A stretch of DNA of 64,000 nucleotides from Candidatus Thiodubiliella endoseptemdiera (GCA_013416635.1 JACCHT010000001.1:434001-498000); one strand, 5' to 3'; counted from the stretch's first letter, positions 28,613 through 40,227 are shown. The notes: generated by a model from the sequence alone, not told the origin. Made by a program: numbers and translations.

Positions 28613-29224
28613 ATGAAAAATTTTATTGAAGTAGGTAAAACCGAGGAAGAGCAAGCAGAGCAAATCAAAAAGTGGCTAAAAGAAAATTTACCCCATATTA
28701 TTATTGGCATCACCTTAGGTTTGGGTGGTATTTGGGGGTTTGATTATTATCAAGTAGCACAGAATGAAAAAGCAATTCAAGCTCGTATCAATTATCTATC
28801 AGTAGTTGCCAACCCAAATAATGCCAAAGTATTAACTACACTAAAGCAAGATGGTGGTGCTTACGCACAACAAGCCGAGTTGGTATTAGCACAACAAGCT
28901 GTGATAAAAGGTGATTATCAGAAGGCATTAGCCCTTTTATTGCCACTCACTAAAAGTGAAAATGAATTCCTAATGCACAACGCAAAACTCAGAATGGCTG
29001 CCGTCTATTTAGAGATAAAAAAACCCGATGAAGCACTTGCCATATTAGACGATAACAACAATACAGCCTTTGGTGCTTTGTATGACAATGCCAAAGGTGA
29101 TGCCTACTTTGTTAAAGGCGATTTTGACACTGCTAGAAAACACTACCAAACAGTTTTAGCACAATTGCCAAGAGAGTCAAAATTATTTAACTTAATTCAA
29201 ATGAAACTCAACGATTTAAACTAA
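28613..29224 (+). CDS. yfgM: YfgM-like membrane-anchored TPR protein
   Basis: Protein of 203 residues. The N-terminus EVGKTEEEQAEQIKKWLKEN leads into a single transmembrane helix (about residues 25-45, HIIIGITLGLGGIWGF) and then periplasmic TPR-like helices (YQKALALLLPL, PDEALAILDD, GDFDTARKHY). YfgM works with PpiD at the Sec translocon in E. coli, and a PpiD gene is also in this window. It starts 4 bases after hisS with its own AAGGATG-type site. The order hisS-yfgM-der is standard except that bamB is missing. Confidence 0.88.
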   Translation: MKNFIEVGKTEEEQAEQIKKWLKENLPHIIIGITLGLGGIWGFDYYQVAQNEKAIQARINYLSVVANPNNAKVLTTLKQDGGAYAQQAELVLAQQAVIKGDYQKALALLLPLTKSENEFLMHNAKLRMAAVYLEIKKPDEALAILDDNNNTAFGALYDNAKGDAYFVKGDFDTARKHYQTVLAQLPRESKLFNLIQMKLNDLN

Positions 29225-29234
29225 TTACTTTCTG

Positions 29235-30638
29235 ATGCCTGTCATTTCACTCGTTGGACGCCCAAATGTGGGTAAATCTACTATTTTCAATCGCTTAAGT
29301 AGTTCGCGTCAGGCGTTAGTGTCTGATTTTGAGGGGTTGACACGCGACCGTCAATACGCCGAAATAATATTTGACGAAGACACGCAAACACAGGCAACTA
29401 TTATTGATACGGGTGGCTTAACTCAGCAAGATAATGTGATTGATAATGGCATTCAAACACAAGTATTAAATGCCTTAGAAGAATCCGATGTTATCTATTT
29501 TATCGTCAGTGCGCGTGATGGTGTTATTGGTTTAGACAGAGAAATCGCCACTCAACTGCGAAAACTCAAAAAAGAAGTTGTCTTAGTTTGCAATAAAGCC
29601 GAAGGCTTAGACCCTTCTTTGGCAGTAGAATTTTACGAATTAGGTATGGGTGAGCCACAACTCATCTCGGCAGAGCACAGTCAGGGTATCGGTGATTTAA
29701 TTGATTACACCTTGCCGAAATTTCCAAAAGAAATGGAAGTCAAAGAAGAAGACGAAGTTGAAATTGATGGTATTGCCGTGGCAGTTTTAGGCAGACCAAA
29801 TGTAGGTAAATCAACTTTAATTAACCGTATTTTAGGTGAAGAACGCGTCCTTGCAATCGATTTACCCGGCACAACTCGGGACAGTATTTACATCCCTTTT
29901 GAACGCGAAGGGCAAGAATATACCTTGATTGACACTGCTGGTATTCGTCGCAAACGCTCCACTCACGAAAAAATTGAAATCTTCTCAATCATAAAAGCCA
30001 AAGAAGCCTTAGACCGTTCACATGTTGTTGTTTTAGTGCTTGATGCGAGTGAAGGCGTAACTGAGCAAGACGCCACTTTACTCGGTATGATTAGTGAAAA
30101 AGGCAGAGCCTTATTAATTGTGATCAACAAATGGGATGGCTTGGATGAATATCAAAAACAAGAAGTTAAACGCAAATTAGAAGTGAAATTATCGTTTGTG
30201 AATTACGCTTCTGTGCATTACATTTCTGCATTACACGGCTCAGGTGTGGGTAAATTATTCGCACCGATTATCAAAGCATACAATAATGCAGGCATACGAC
30301 TTAGCACGCCAGAATTAAATATTATTTTAGAAAAAGCCAATACTGGACATCAGCCACCGCCTGTTAAAGGCAGACGCTTGAAAATTAAGTATGTCAATCA
30401 AACCGATACTTTTCCACCAACTCTGACTTTCCATGGTAACCACTTACAAAGTGTACCAAATGCTTATGACCGTTATTTGAAAAACTTTTTTATCAATGCG
30501 TTAGGTTTGACCAATACGCCGATGAGAATTGAGTATAAAAGTGGCGACAATCCATTTAAAGGCAAAAAGAATGAGTTGAATGCAAGGCAGATTGCCAAAA
30601 AGCGTCGTTTAATGAAATTTATTAAGAAAAAGAAATGA
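29235..30638 (+). CDS. der: Ribosome-assembly GTPase Der (EngA)
   Basis: Protein of 467 residues with two tandem GTPase domains, each with GRPNVGKST (about residues 7-15 and 185-193), DTGG or DTAG switch II and NKxD (CNKAE in domain 1, NKWDG in domain 2). A KH-like C-terminal domain follows (PPVKGRRLKIKYVNQ, TFHGNHL). It acts in 50S subunit maturation. The basic tail ends RRLMKFIKKKK. The frame is intact. Its 3' end overlaps the convergent downstream gene by 17 bases. Confidence 0.96.
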   Translation: MPVISLVGRPNVGKSTIFNRLSSSRQALVSDFEGLTRDRQYAEIIFDEDTQTQATIIDTGGLTQQDNVIDNGIQTQVLNALEESDVIYFIVSARDGVIGLDREIATQLRKLKKEVVLVCNKAEGLDPSLAVEFYELGMGEPQLISAEHSQGIGDLIDYTLPKFPKEMEVKEEDEVEIDGIAVAVLGRPNVGKSTLINRILGEERVLAIDLPGTTRDSIYIPFEREGQEYTLIDTAGIRRKRSTHEKIEIFSIIKAKEALDRSHVVVLVLDASEGVTEQDATLLGMISEKGRALLIVINKWDGLDEYQKQEVKRKLEVKLSFVNYASVHYISALHGSGVGKLFAPIIKAYNNAGIRLSTPELNIILEKANTGHQPPPVKGRRLKIKYVNQTDTFPPTLTFHGNHLQSVPNAYDRYLKNFFINALGLTNTPMRIEYKSGDNPFKGKKNELNARQIAKKRRLMKFIKKKK

Positions 30639-31002
30639 ACGCTGTAACTTTATCAAACTCAGCTACCAACTCACAATACCCATCTTCATAAATCATTGCT
30701 TGCGACGAATCATCACTACAGGCACATCCCGCCAATACTTCACGAAAAAATACCCCAATTTTGAATTGGATTTTTTGCTCAGTTTCCACATTTGAAAGCA
30801 CCATCATCTCAATAGAATTTTCATCAATATTACCACTATGCTGACAGCAGTCATTTAACGGTAAATCGCTTATCGGTAATAATTTGAACGCCTGTTTAAA
30901 TGACTCAGCACTACTCACTGAGAACGCCGCATTAACCCAGTGCGGCTTATTTGACGAATTTTTGGGTGGGAAATTTTCTGTTTTATGTGTTTCATAAATC
31001 AC
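30622..31002 (-). CDS. Hypothetical cysteine-containing protein
   Basis: Protein of 126 residues, not recognised. It has paired cysteines in CCQHSG (about residues 51-56) and GCACSDD (about 91-97), then GYCELVAEFDKVTAFISF at the end. The CxC and CC pairs could bind a metal, but that is inference. It lacks a signal peptide and membrane segments. It lies downstream of pyrG on the same strand, now separated from it by MITE copy 7, and its 3' end overlaps der. Confidence 0.6.
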   Translation of the reverse strand: MIYETHKTENFPPKNSSNKPHWVNAAFSVSSAESFKQAFKLLPISDLPLNDCCQHSGNIDENSIEMMVLSNVETEQKIQFKIGVFFREVLAGCACSDDSSQAMIYEDGYCELVAEFDKVTAFISFS

Positions 31003-31022
31003 ACTAAGTTATCACTTACGCA

Positions 31023-31181
31023 GAGACCTTTGCATAAATAGGGATGATTAGCAAAATGACAGATTTTATTAAATTGGAAATTTTTTAAATCCACTCCTAG
31101 CAGGGCTAAGGGTGTTTTTAAAAAGTTTGTAATTTGATGAAAGATGGCGTTTTGATGATTATTCATATTTATGCAAAGGTC

Positions 31182-31183
<2 letters not shown>
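31023..31183 (+). mobile_element. MITE copy 7 (161 bp, orientation A), inserted in the pyrG stop codon
   Basis: Full-length copy with perfect target duplication ACGCA (31018-31022 and 31184-31188). Before insertion pyrG would have ended GCG TAA. The element's own terminal bases now turn this into GCG TGA, so the protein is unchanged. Confidence 0.95.
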
Positions 31184-32875
<1,692 letters not shown>

Positions 32876-32925
32876 CTAATTCATCGGTAAAATTGCTACT
32901 ATGGGCTAAAAAACTTTATCACTAA

Positions 32926-33085
32926 GAGACCTTTGCATAAATATGAATAATCATCAAAACGCCATCTTTCATCAAATTACAAACTTTTTAAAAACACCCT
33001 TAGCCTGCTAGGAGTGGATTTAAAAAATTTCCAATTTAATAAAATCTGTCATTTTGCTAATCATCCCTATTTATGCAAAGGTCTC
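32926..33085 (-). mobile_element. MITE copy 8 (160 bp, orientation B), no target duplication
   Basis: Opposite orientation to copies 1-7. It has lost one C in TTAGCCCTGCTAG and its flanks do not match (ACTAA on the left, TATCT on the right). A truncated gene begins exactly at its right edge. As with copy 6, deletion or recombination at the element is likely. Confidence 0.93.
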
Positions 33086-33267
33086 TATCTAAATTATTCG
33101 TCGACTGCCAAATCAATAAAGTGTATGGCGATACACCAAAAAATCATCCGAAAAATTTGCAGTTGCAGGCAATTAGTTTGACTTTTGAGTACCCGCTAAC
33201 GAAAACAAAAGTGGAAATAAATCTGAAAAATACGCTTAAATTAAGCGATAATATGTTACTTTTTTAA
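33086..33267 (+). pseudogene. C-terminal remnant of a probable RluA-type pseudouridine synthase
   Basis: The open frame runs out of the MITE (ATGCAAAGGTCTC) into LSKLFVDCQINKVYGD, then LQLQAISLTFEYPLTKTKVEINL and a stop. The pattern (V/F)YGD, then LxLxAxxLxFxHPxTxxxxxxxL, is typical of the last 50 residues of RluA-family synthases. The catalytic HRLD domain is absent. It is a non-functional fragment unless the MITE start codon yields a peptide. Confidence 0.5.
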
Positions 33268-33280
33268 AAAAATATATTAT

Positions 33281-34060
33281 ATGGCAATTGATATTAAATC
33301 CTCCGATGAGATAGAAAAAATGCGTGTTGCAGGGCGTTTGGCAGCCAATGTATTAGATATGATTGCGCCATTGGTTAAATCTGGCGTTAGCACGGAAGAA
33401 TTAAATAAAATTTGCCACGATTTTATTGTTAATGAGCAAGGCGCTGTCCCTGCTCCGCTGAATTATCACGGCTTTCCAAAATCCATTTGCACCAGCATTA
33501 ATAATGTCGTTTGTCACGGTATTCCGAGTGAGAAAAAACTAAAAAAAGGTGATATCGTGAATATTGATATCACCGTCATTAAAGATGGTTATCACGGTGA
33601 TACTTCCAAAATGTTTATCATTGGTAAATCTAGCGTCAAGGCACAACGCATTTGCCGTATTGCCCAAGAATGCTTATACATCGGCATTGAAAAAGTCAAA
33701 CCAGGTATTCATCTTGGTGAGATTGGTAAAGCGATTGGTGCACATGCAATTAAGAACAACTGTTCTATTGTGCGTGATTATTGCGGGCATGGTATTGGGC
33801 GTTTGTTTCACACTGAACCACAGGTGGTGCATTATGATGATGGGAATGTGGATGTCAGCCCTATTTTAGAGGCAGGAATGTCGTTTACAATTGAGCCAAT
33901 GGTGAATTTGGGAAAATGGGAGGTAACAACTTCGCAACTTGATGGCTGGACAGTAACCACTAAAGACCGTTCACTTTCTGCGCAATGGGAGCATACAATT
34001 TTAGTTACGAAAAGTGGTTACGAAATCCTGACAATTCGCAATGAAGAAGAAGTCAAATAA
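33281..34060 (+). CDS. map: Methionine aminopeptidase type I
   Basis: Protein of 259 residues that removes initiator methionine from nascent proteins. Pita-bread fold landmarks: YHGFPKSICTSINNVVCHGIP, IVNIDITVIKDGYHGDTSKMF (two metal-binding Asp), YCGHGIGRLFHTEPQVVHY (metal His), MSFTIEPMV (Glu) and QWEHTILVT (Glu). The frame is intact. It stands alone between a gene remnant and the DUF502 gene. Confidence 0.95.
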   Translation: MAIDIKSSDEIEKMRVAGRLAANVLDMIAPLVKSGVSTEELNKICHDFIVNEQGAVPAPLNYHGFPKSICTSINNVVCHGIPSEKKLKKGDIVNIDITVIKDGYHGDTSKMFIIGKSSVKAQRICRIAQECLYIGIEKVKPGIHLGEIGKAIGAHAIKNNCSIVRDYCGHGIGRLFHTEPQVVHYDDGNVDVSPILEAGMSFTIEPMVNLGKWEVTTSQLDGWTVTTKDRSLSAQWEHTILVTKSGYEILTIRNEEEVK

Positions 34061-34099
34061 GTGCTAAAATAACACCTTTATTATTACCATCTTAACTCC

Positions 34100-34693
34100 A
34101 TGAAACGCTTACGAAATTATTTCATCTCTGGGTTACTATTTTGGATACCTTTAGGTCTAAGCATTGTCGTCATTAAATTCTTTTTAGAATTGGTCAATAA
34201 TCTCATTCCTGAGCAGTATTTACCACAAATTCTACTTGAGTTTAGCCAAAGCATACCAGGCTCTGGCGTAGTTTGGGTGTTGCTGATTATTATGGTGACT
34301 GGCGTATTGGTAAGTAATTTTATTGGGCGTAAGTTATTGGAAGTATGGGATAAATTACTGAACAAAATCCCAGGATTTAGAGGGGTTTATAATGCCTTAA
34401 AGCAACTTTCAGATACGGTATTTAGCCCTTCTGGTAAGAGTTTCAAAAAAGCATTATTGGTTGAATATCCCCGCAAAGATATGTGGACTATCGCTTTTCA
34501 AACAGGTGATTATCATGGTGAAGTTGAAGAGAAAATTGGACAAGAAATTGTTAATATTTATGTACCCACCACGCCTAATCCAACTTCTGGCTTTTTTATT
34601 ATGCTACCAAAAAAAGACACAGTTGAACTAAATATGAGTGTCGATGACGCATTTAAACTAATTATTTCTACTGGCGTAGTAACGCCGAACTAA
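34100..34693 (+). CDS. DUF502 membrane protein
   Basis: Protein of 197 residues with two predicted transmembrane helices (about residues 9-31 and 57-80) followed by a soluble domain with IPGFRGVYNALKQLSDTV, VEYPRKDMWTIAFQTG and VPTTPNPTSGFFIML. These are the hallmarks of DUF502, whose molecular function is not known. It lies directly upstream of aspS with a 22-bp gap, a common neighbourhood in gammaproteobacteria. Confidence 0.9.
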   Translation: MKRLRNYFISGLLFWIPLGLSIVVIKFFLELVNNLIPEQYLPQILLEFSQSIPGSGVVWVLLIIMVTGVLVSNFIGRKLLEVWDKLLNKIPGFRGVYNALKQLSDTVFSPSGKSFKKALLVEYPRKDMWTIAFQTGDYHGEVEEKIGQEIVNIYVPTTPNPTSGFFIMLPKKDTVELNMSVDDAFKLIISTGVVTPN

Positions 34694-34714
34694 ACAAAAA
34701 AAAGGAAAAAGAAA

Positions 34715-36472
34715 ATGATGAGAACGCATTATTGTGGAGAGTTAAACAAAAAAAATATTGGTCAAACCGTTGAAATTTGTGGCTGGACAAATCGTCGCCG
34801 TGACCATGGTGGTGTAATTTTTTTGGATGTACGCGATAAACGAGGCATTGTGCAAGTGGTTATTAATCCAGATAACAAGAGTTTTGCCTTGGCTGAGACT
34901 ATTCGCAATGAGTTTGTTTTAAAAATTACTGGTGAAGTGATTGCCAGAGCCGATGACTTAATCAATTCAAAACTTGCCACTGGTGATATTGAGATTGTTG
35001 CCAAACAAATTGAGGTTCTTAACACCTCCAAGCCAGTGCCCTTTCAAATTGATGCAGTAGATACTTCAGAAGAAGTGCGTCTTAAGTATCGTTTCCTAGA
35101 TTTACGCACTAATGTTATGCAGCAACGGATGCGTTTGCGTTCAAAAGTAACCCATTATATGCGTGAATTTATGGATAGCCATGATTTTTTAGACATTGAA
35201 ACCCCGTTTTTAACCAAAGCCACGCCTGAAGGTGCAAGAGATTATCTCGTGCCGTCACGCACTTATCCAGGTGAGTTTTTTGCCCTGCCACAATCCCCAC
35301 AATTATTCAAACAATTGTTAATGATGTCTGGTTTTGAGCGCTATTACCAAATTGTTCGGTGTTTTAGAGATGAAGATTTGCGTGCCGACCGTCAACCAGA
35401 ATTCACTCAATTGGATGTTGAAACTTCATTTATGAATGAAGACGAAATTATGGCAATGATGGAAGAAATGACCCGTGGATTATTCAAATCAGTAATTGAT
35501 GTAGATTTGGGGGGTAAATTTCCAAGTATCACTTACGCCGATGCGATGGATAAATATGGCGTTGACCGCCCTGATATGCGTATTCCACTTGAGATTATCG
35601 GCATTGATGAATTGCTTGAAAACATTGAATTTAAAGTTTTTGCTGAACCCGCCAAAAACCCAAACTCGCGTGTTGCAGCAATGAAAATTACTGGCGGCAG
35701 CAATATCTCACGCAAACAAATCGACAACTACACCAAATTCGTAAGCATTTATGGTGCTAAAGGCTTGGCATATATTAAGATGAATGAAGAAGGTCCTACC
35801 TCACCTATCCTAAAATTTCTTGGTGAAGAAGTTACGCAAAACATCATTAATAAAGTCGATGCAAAAACAGGTGATATCATTTTCTTTGGTGCCGATAAAA
35901 TCAAAATCGTTAACGAGGCATTAGGTAACTTGCGTGAGAAAATCGCTAAAGATTTAGATTTATATACCTGCAAATGGGCACCAATTTGGGTGGTTGATTT
36001 TCCAATGTTTGACGAAAACGATGATGGTTCCTTAAGCGCCATCCACCACCCTTTCACCGCACCAAGCGTTGATGCAGAAACCTTAGAAAACACCGCAGCT
36101 ACTGCCCTATCTCGTGCTTACGATTTGGTCATTAATGGCAGTGAAGTTGGTGGTGGCTCCATCCGTATCCATCAAGTAAAAATGCAGCAAACCGTGTTAA
36201 AACTCTTAGGAATTTCTGACGAAGAAGCCCAAGATAAATTTGGCTTCCTGCTCGATGCCTTAGAATACGGCTGTCCACCCCACGGTGGCATGGCATTCGG
36301 CTTAGACCGCTTAGTCATGATTATGACAGGCAGCGATTCCATCCGTGATGTCATCGCCTTCCCCAAAACCCAAACTGCTGCGTGTTTATTAACCGGCGCC
36401 CCTGCCAGCGTGCCGAATAAAGTATTAAGAGAGTTGAGTGTCAAGGTCAGTTTGCCTGAAAAAGAAGGGTAA
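34715..36472 (+). CDS. aspS: Aspartyl-tRNA synthetase (bacterial type)
   Basis: Protein of 585 residues. An OB-fold anticodon-binding domain ([23 protein letters not shown]) is followed by the class II catalytic core with [48 protein letters not shown] (motif 2) and [13 protein letters not shown] (motif 3). The bacterial GAD insertion domain lies between ([12 protein letters not shown]). The start is ATGATG at 34715 or 34718 after AAAGGAAAAAG. The frame is intact. Confidence 0.96.
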   Translation: MMRTHYCGELNKKNIGQTVEICGWTNRRRDHGGVIFLDVRDKRGIVQVVINPDNKSFALAETIRNEFVLKITGEVIARADDLINSKLATGDIEIVAKQIEVLNTSKPVPFQIDAVDTSEEVRLKYRFLDLRTNVMQQRMRLRSKVTHYMREFMDSHDFLDIETPFLTKATPEGARDYLVPSRTYPGEFFALPQSPQLFKQLLMMSGFERYYQIVRCFRDEDLRADRQPEFTQLDVETSFMNEDEIMAMMEEMTRGLFKSVIDVDLGGKFPSITYADAMDKYGVDRPDMRIPLEIIGIDELLENIEFKVFAEPAKNPNSRVAAMKITGGSNISRKQIDNYTKFVSIYGAKGLAYIKMNEEGPTSPILKFLGEEVTQNIINKVDAKTGDIIFFGADKIKIVNEALGNLREKIAKDLDLYTCKWAPIWVVDFPMFDENDDGSLSAIHHPFTAPSVDAETLENTAATALSRAYDLVINGSEVGGGSIRIHQVKMQQTVLKLLGISDEEAQDKFGFLLDALEYGCPPHGGMAFGLDRLVMIMTGSDSIRDVIAFPKTQTAACLLTGAPASVPNKVLRELSVKVSLPEKEG

Positions 36473-36513
36473 ATAATTTTCAATATAAGAGTGAAACGCT
36501 TAAAATAGAAAAA

Positions 36514-37794
36514 ATGGAATTAACAATAAAAAACATCGGCACTATTAAAGAAGCGGATATTAAGTTATCGGGTTTAACAGTAATCGCAGGTGAAAATGAC
36601 AGTGGGAAAAGCACTGTTGGTAAATTGATGTTTTCTATTATTAAGGCAATTAGCAAATACAAAGACGAGCTAGAAGAAGGCAAAGAATATAAAATTTTAA
36701 AAACTGTTGAGCGTATCTATTTTTACAATAGACAACATTTTTTTGATGTATCAGAATTTAAAGAACTTTTTCACCCTAGGCATTTTGCAAATGAAATTAA
36801 TCAACATGGTGCTAAGGCAATTACTAGTAGAGTAGAGTTTTTGGAGGAACACAAAATATCTAACGATAGAACTCATTCTCTTTTTCAAATTCTAGAAAAA
36901 ACAATCACAGAAAATGAAAATGAAAATATAGCCAAAATGAAGGCGTTTACCAAAGTAATCAATTCTGAATTTTCAGGAGTAATTACCAACCAAAATATAA
37001 AAAAAGATGCTTATGTAAATATTGCAGAATCCGAAGAAACCATATTGGCTATCAAAGTTAAATACGAAGAATCTGAGGAAGATGCGCTGTATCATTTTGA
37101 TCAACAAGATGAATTATATTTTAACGACAGCACCCTCATTGAAACGCCGATGCTTTTAAATTTTCATGAGTCAATTAGAGAATCTAAAACCGCCTTTGAG
37201 CCAAGAACTACACACAATCGACGCCTTGGTAGAGCGAAAATCGCCTTTCATATAAAAGATTTAGAGATGAAACTCAGAGATTCGGCTAATAATGATTATT
37301 TTTACAAGCCAAACGATGTATATCAAAAAGCCAAAAATACCATTAAAGGAACAATTAAATACAGACCTCAAAGCAACGACTTTTTTTACTTTAAGGACAA
37401 TGGACAAGAGCACAGAATGATAAATGTGGCGAGCGGTATCAAAACATTTGGTATGTTACAAATGTTGTTAGTAGGAGAGTTTATCAATGAAAGGTCGTTA
37501 ATTATCCTAGACGAACCTGAAGTGCATTTACATCCAAACTGGCAATTAAAATTCTCAGAACTGGTTACCTTACTGGTTAAAAATGGTGCTAATATTCTCG
37601 TTACAACACATAGCCCGTATATGGTGGAAGCATTAGAAAGATATAGCGAAAAATATAAAACAGAAGCAAACTTTTATTTAGCCAAGGAGGGGGTTATTAA
37701 ATCAGAAAATAACAACAAAACCTTGTCAGAAATTTTTACAAAACTCTCGCAACCTTTTGATGTTTTTCGTGAAATGGATGCCGATAAGTTGTGA
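36514..37794 (+). CDS. SMC/OLD-like AAA ATPase of a putative two-gene system
   Basis: Protein of 426 residues. Walker A GENDSGKST is at 26-34 in a typical RecF/OLD-type N-terminus (MELTIKNIGTIKEADIKLSG). A variable middle part (about 40-270) is followed by a signature-like VASGIKTFGMLQMLL, Walker B LIILDEPEVHLHP at about 329 and the H-loop TTHSPYMVEAL. There is no TOPRIM domain as in full OLD nucleases. The last codons overlap the next gene (GTGA), which encodes a nuclease-like protein. The gene is AT-rich and sits between aspS and nadA, so horizontal gain is likely. Anti-phage defence is an inference. Confidence 0.8.
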   Translation: MELTIKNIGTIKEADIKLSGLTVIAGENDSGKSTVGKLMFSIIKAISKYKDELEEGKEYKILKTVERIYFYNRQHFFDVSEFKELFHPRHFANEINQHGAKAITSRVEFLEEHKISNDRTHSLFQILEKTITENENENIAKMKAFTKVINSEFSGVITNQNIKKDAYVNIAESEETILAIKVKYEESEEDALYHFDQQDELYFNDSTLIETPMLLNFHESIRESKTAFEPRTTHNRRLGRAKIAFHIKDLEMKLRDSANNDYFYKPNDVYQKAKNTIKGTIKYRPQSNDFFYFKDNGQEHRMINVASGIKTFGMLQMLLVGEFINERSLIILDEPEVHLHPNWQLKFSELVTLLVKNGANILVTTHSPYMVEALERYSEKYKTEANFYLAKEGVIKSENNNKTLSEIFTKLSQPFDVFREMDADKL

Positions 37795-38333
37795 ACGAAT
37801 TAGAATCCAAATTCAATGCAAAATATTCACGCTGTTTATCAAATTTTAAAACCATGAGTATTGACACAAGCCAACCAAACAAACCTCCTTTATGTTCTGA
37901 TACTCACTATAAATCTTATAACTTTGATAAGATTGTTAAAGAAGAATACCCTGACAAGCATCCGGCATCGCCTGATACGCTGATTATAAAAAACAACAAA
38001 GTGTATTGCGTTGAATTCAAAAATTTAACCAAGATAAAAGTCAACAAATATAAAAAAAACCTTCAAGAAAAACTTCAGCAAGGCACGGAAGTCTTGTTAA
38101 AAATTTTAGATGATTTGTCAATAAAACCTAAAAATCTTAAATTTATATTTTGCGTCGTTTACAAAGAAAATAAAAATAAATATACTTACGCAAGCAATAT
38201 AGAAAACAAAGTTTCTCATTTTGGTTTAAAAGATGCCGATAAATATGATTTTTATCAGCATATTTACACTCAACCTGTTACTTTTTTCAGACAACAATTT
38301 ATAGACAAAATAGATAAAAATCTACCTTGTTAA
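37791..38333 (+). CDS. Small PD-(D/E)xK-like protein, partner of AAA ATPase
   Basis: Protein of 180 residues, not assigned to a family. The stretch [19 protein letters not shown] (about residues 61-79) has Asp62, then Glu75-x-Lys77 on a predicted beta hairpin, which is the layout of PD-(D/E)xK nucleases; a preceding helix carries further acidic residues. The rest is lysine-rich and helical. It starts at a GTG overlapping the ATPase stop, so the two are translationally coupled. No signal peptide or membrane segment is present. Nuclease activity is inferred from the motif only. Confidence 0.6.
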   Translation: MNELESKFNAKYSRCLSNFKTMSIDTSQPNKPPLCSDTHYKSYNFDKIVKEEYPDKHPASPDTLIIKNNKVYCVEFKNLTKIKVNKYKKNLQEKLQQGTEVLLKILDDLSIKPKNLKFIFCVVYKENKNKYTYASNIENKVSHFGLKDADKYDFYQHIYTQPVTFFRQQFIDKIDKNLPC

Positions 38334-38338
38334 CCAAA

Positions 38339-39283
38339 ATGATTAAACAAATCAAACAACTCTTAAAACAAAAAAATGCTGTTCTAGTAGCACACTACTA
38401 TGTGAGTGGTGAGTTGCAAACCTTAGCAGAAGAAACGGGTGGATTGGTTTCTGACAGTTTAGAGATGGCACGATTTGGGCAAAACTGCGATGCGGATACA
38501 ATTATCGTTGCAGGGGTTAAATTTATGGGCGAAACTGCTAAAATCCTCTCCCCTGAAAAAACTGTTTTAGTGCTTGATAATAATGCTACTTGCTCACTCG
38601 ATGAAGAGTGTCCCATTGAGGAATTTTCCAAATTTTGCGACCAGCATCCTGATAGAAAAATCGTGGTTTACGCCAATACTTCGGCTGCTGTCAAAGCGCG
38701 TGCTGATTGGGTAGTTACTTCGGGCAGTGCACTCAAAGTCGTCAAACACTTACACGAACAAGGTGAAAAAATCCTTTGGGCACCTGATAAACACTTGGGG
38801 CATTATGTACAAAATGAAACCGATGCGGATATGCTACTTTGGCAAGGTGCTTGCGTAGTGCATGAAGCATTTAAGGCGGACGGCTTGGCGGCACTTAAAG
38901 TCAAACACCCTGAGGCTTGCGTCTTAGTGCATCCAGAATCCCCGCAAGCGGTGGTGGATTTGGCTGATGTAGTTGGCTCAACCACTGCGTTAATTAATGC
39001 CGTTAAAAACAGAGACGAACAAACTTTTATTGTGGCAACGGACAATGGTATTTTTCATAAAATGCACGAAGTAGCACCAAATAAAACACTGATTGAAGCA
39101 CCTACCATGGGGGAAGGAGCAGACTGTGAATCTTGTGCGCATTGCGAGTGGATGGCAATGAACAGTTTAGAAAAATTGTTAAGTGTTTTGCAAACAGGTG
39201 AAAACGAGATTAAAATTGACGAAAATATCACCCAACAAGCGCAATATTCAATACAAAAATTACTAGATTTCACGGAGAAATAA
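38339..39283 (+). CDS. nadA: Quinolinate synthase NadA
   Basis: Iron-sulfur enzyme condensing iminoaspartate with dihydroxyacetone phosphate in NAD biosynthesis, about 314 residues. [44 protein letters not shown] and HPESPQAVV are family motifs. Cysteines in [18 protein letters not shown] and CESCAHCEW supply the 4Fe-4S ligands. The ATG at 38339 is chosen because the longer frame would overlap the previous gene. The frame is intact. Confidence 0.94.
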   Translation: MIKQIKQLLKQKNAVLVAHYYVSGELQTLAEETGGLVSDSLEMARFGQNCDADTIIVAGVKFMGETAKILSPEKTVLVLDNNATCSLDEECPIEEFSKFCDQHPDRKIVVYANTSAAVKARADWVVTSGSALKVVKHLHEQGEKILWAPDKHLGHYVQNETDADMLLWQGACVVHEAFKADGLAALKVKHPEACVLVHPESPQAVVDLADVVGSTTALINAVKNRDEQTFIVATDNGIFHKMHEVAPNKTLIEAPTMGEGADCESCAHCEWMAMNSLEKLLSVLQTGENEIKIDENITQQAQYSIQKLLDFTEK

Positions 39284-39284
39284 A

Positions 39285-40025
39285 ATGGCAGGACATAGCA
39301 AATGGCACAATATTCAACATCGCAAAGGTGCACAAGACGCAAAACGGGGAAAAATTTTCACCAAATTGATTAAAGAAATCGTAATTGCCGCCAAACATGG
39401 TGGTGGTGTGATTGAAAATAATCCATCACTTAGAATGGTTATTGACAAGGCTTTGGCAGCGAATATGAAACGCGATACCATTGAAAATGCGGTCAAACGA
39501 GGCTCTGGAGACCTTGATGGCGAAAATTATGATGAAGTGCGTTATGAAGGTTATGGCTTGGGTGGCACTGCGGTGATGGTGGATACCCTAACCGACAATC
39601 GCAATCGCACCGTTGCTGATGTGCGACACGCCTTTACCAAGCACGGGGGCAATCTCGGTACAGATGGCTCAGTCTCTTACCTATTTACTAAACAAGGTTT
39701 TATCAGTTTTGAATCTGGCGACGAAGACACTATTATGGAAGCCGCACTGGATGCTGGTGCTGAAGATGTGGTTAGCAATGATGACGGCTCAATTGATGTC
39801 ATTACCACGCCCGAAAATTTCTTCACCGTCAAAGATGCACTCAGTGCTGCAGGACTCGAAGCAACACATTCTGAAGTAACGATGGAACCTGCCAACCGCA
39901 TTGAACTCAATCTCGGTGATGCCGAAAAGTTTATGCGACTCATTGACCGTTTAGAGGATTTGGACGATACGCAAGAAGTCTATCATAATGCTGATATTTC
40001 TGACGAGGTAATGGCACAACTCTAA
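39285..40025 (+). CDS. yebC: YebC/PmpR-family protein
   Basis: Protein of 246 residues starting [20 protein letters not shown], the signature start of the family, with [23 protein letters not shown] and GSVSYLF further on. Members act as transcription regulators or, as recently proposed for some, translation factors for proline-rich stalls. It starts one base after the nadA stop. It is followed by a solo MITE end and MITE copy 9. Confidence 0.94.
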   Translation: MAGHSKWHNIQHRKGAQDAKRGKIFTKLIKEIVIAAKHGGGVIENNPSLRMVIDKALAANMKRDTIENAVKRGSGDLDGENYDEVRYEGYGLGGTAVMVDTLTDNRNRTVADVRHAFTKHGGNLGTDGSVSYLFTKQGFISFESGDEDTIMEAALDAGAEDVVSNDDGSIDVITTPENFFTVKDALSAAGLEATHSEVTMEPANRIELNLGDAEKFMRLIDRLEDLDDTQEVYHNADISDEVMAQL

Positions 40026-40042
40026 AGCAGTTTGTGTAATAT

Positions 40043-40061
40043 GAGACCTTTGCATAAATAT
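40043..40061. repeat. Solo terminal inverted repeat of the MITE family
   Basis: GAGACCTTTGCATAAATAT matches the first 19 bases of the element in orientation B, then diverges (AAAG instead of GAAT). No matching right end is found, so it is a remnant of an older copy or of the parent insertion sequence. It lies 5 bp from MITE copy 9. Confidence 0.85.
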
Positions 40062-40066
40062 AAAGT

Positions 40067-40227
40067 GAGACCTTTGCATAAATATGAATAATCATCAAAA
40101 CGCCATCTTTCATCAAATTACAAACTTTTTAAAAACACCCTTAGCCCTGCTAGGAGTGGATTTAAAAAATTTCCAATTTAATAAAATCTGTCATTTTGCT
40201 AATCATCCCTATTTATGCAAAGGTCTC
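40067..40227 (-). mobile_element. MITE copy 9 (161 bp, orientation B), next to a solo end
   Basis: Full-length copy with perfect target duplication AAAGT (40062-40066 and 40228-40232). It inserted just beside the solo terminal repeat. Its internal 48-codon open frame exits in phase with the pentapeptide gene downstream. Confidence 0.95.

Noticed and set aside
36480-36683. Minus-strand open frame at the start of the ATPase gene
   Set aside because: Antisense shadow of the Walker A region; no similarity or start signals.
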